Below, in pieces: positions 63,860 to 64,000 of a stretch of 64,000 nt of DNA. The stretch is taken from contig CP051139.1 of the NCBI GenBank assembly GCA_001592805.2, positions 3,286,001 through 3,350,000 of the forward strand, given 5' to 3'. This DNA comes from Peltaster fructicola (Eukaryota > Ascomycota > Dothideomycetes). Each line of letters starts with the position of its first letter. The first letter of the stretch is position 1. The translations under genes were made by a program, and so were the position numbers. Under the pieces are notes generated by a model that had not been told where the DNA came from, did no database searches, and saw only the letters and a program-made list of their open reading frames with translations.

Positions 63860-64000
63860 ATGAATGACGACGAACCCATCCGTACTCCAGAGCTTCAGTC
63901 TCGCATGAAGAATGCTCGAAGGCGATCTGACCTTGGCACATCACCACGCCGCATGAAGCGACCTGGCCGCTGCACGAGTTCTTGCCGCACCTTGACTGCG
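63860..64000 (+). CDS. Possible start of a gene cut by the window edge
   Basis: An ATG opens a frame of 47 codons that is still open at the last base (MNDDEPIRTPELQSRMKNAR, then basic and Ser-rich). It is too short to judge and could be chance. An Arg/Lys-rich N-terminus would fit a nuclear protein. Confidence 0.25.
   Translation, partial: MNDDEPIRTPELQSRMKNARRRSDLGTSPRRMKRPGRCTSSCRTLTA

Overview
The window reads as nuclear DNA of a filamentous ascomycete (Pezizomycotina, most likely a Dothideomycete). Many genes carry 43-70 bp introns with GTRNGT-type donors and CTRAY-like branch points. The products have clear fungal orthologues, including a group I G-alpha, RAS2 with the fungal insert, BLI-3, a GH128 cell-wall glycosidase, an RCR-type protein and a secreted PAN-like protein. 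Gene density is about one per 2 kb on both strands. I saw no rRNA or tRNA genes, transposons, viral relics or CRISPR arrays. Exon borders were set by hand from splice signals, frame continuity and family knowledge, so they are models.

Layout. 0-10 kb: paxillin-like LIM protein, G-alpha, GPI11/PIG-F (minus), mitochondrial ribosome recycling factor and a WSS1-type metalloprotease. 10-18 kb: a doubtful GATA-like locus, then on the minus strand a kelch membrane protein, an MDR oxidoreductase, an RCR-type membrane protein, an unrecognised small membrane protein and ARL8. 18-31 kb: RNA polymerase I second subunit, allantoinase (minus), DNA primase small subunit, PRP3 and a large conserved-looking protein of unknown function. 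31-42 kb: ACSS3/PrpE-like acyl-CoA synthetase with a peroxisomal SKL end, a small hypothetical protein (minus), RAS2 (minus), a gene-poor 2.4 kb stretch, an MFS transporter (minus) and a six-exon secreted Ser/Thr- and Cys-rich protein (minus). 42-50 kb: TM9 nonaspanin, BLI-3, GH128 glycosidase and a relic of a repetitive surface-protein gene. 50-64 kb: PIG3-like quinone oxidoreductase, MSH2, BFR1 (minus), then an FAD monooxygenase (minus), a cytochrome P450 and an NmrA-like protein, and an open reading frame running off the right edge.

Most of the content is housekeeping: transcription, replication and repair, splicing, secretion and GPI anchoring, and signalling. The one set that looks like a small pathway is the divergent FAD monooxygenase/P450 pair followed by the NmrA-like gene. 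Observations that stand out are two equal-length alternative C-termini for the G-alpha, a decayed GPI-anchored repeat protein at 48.7-50.0 kb, two multi-exon genes whose exons are too short to show as long open frames (16.5-16.9 kb and 40.8-42.2 kb), and two perfect 21-bp dyads upstream of RPA135 and allantoinase.
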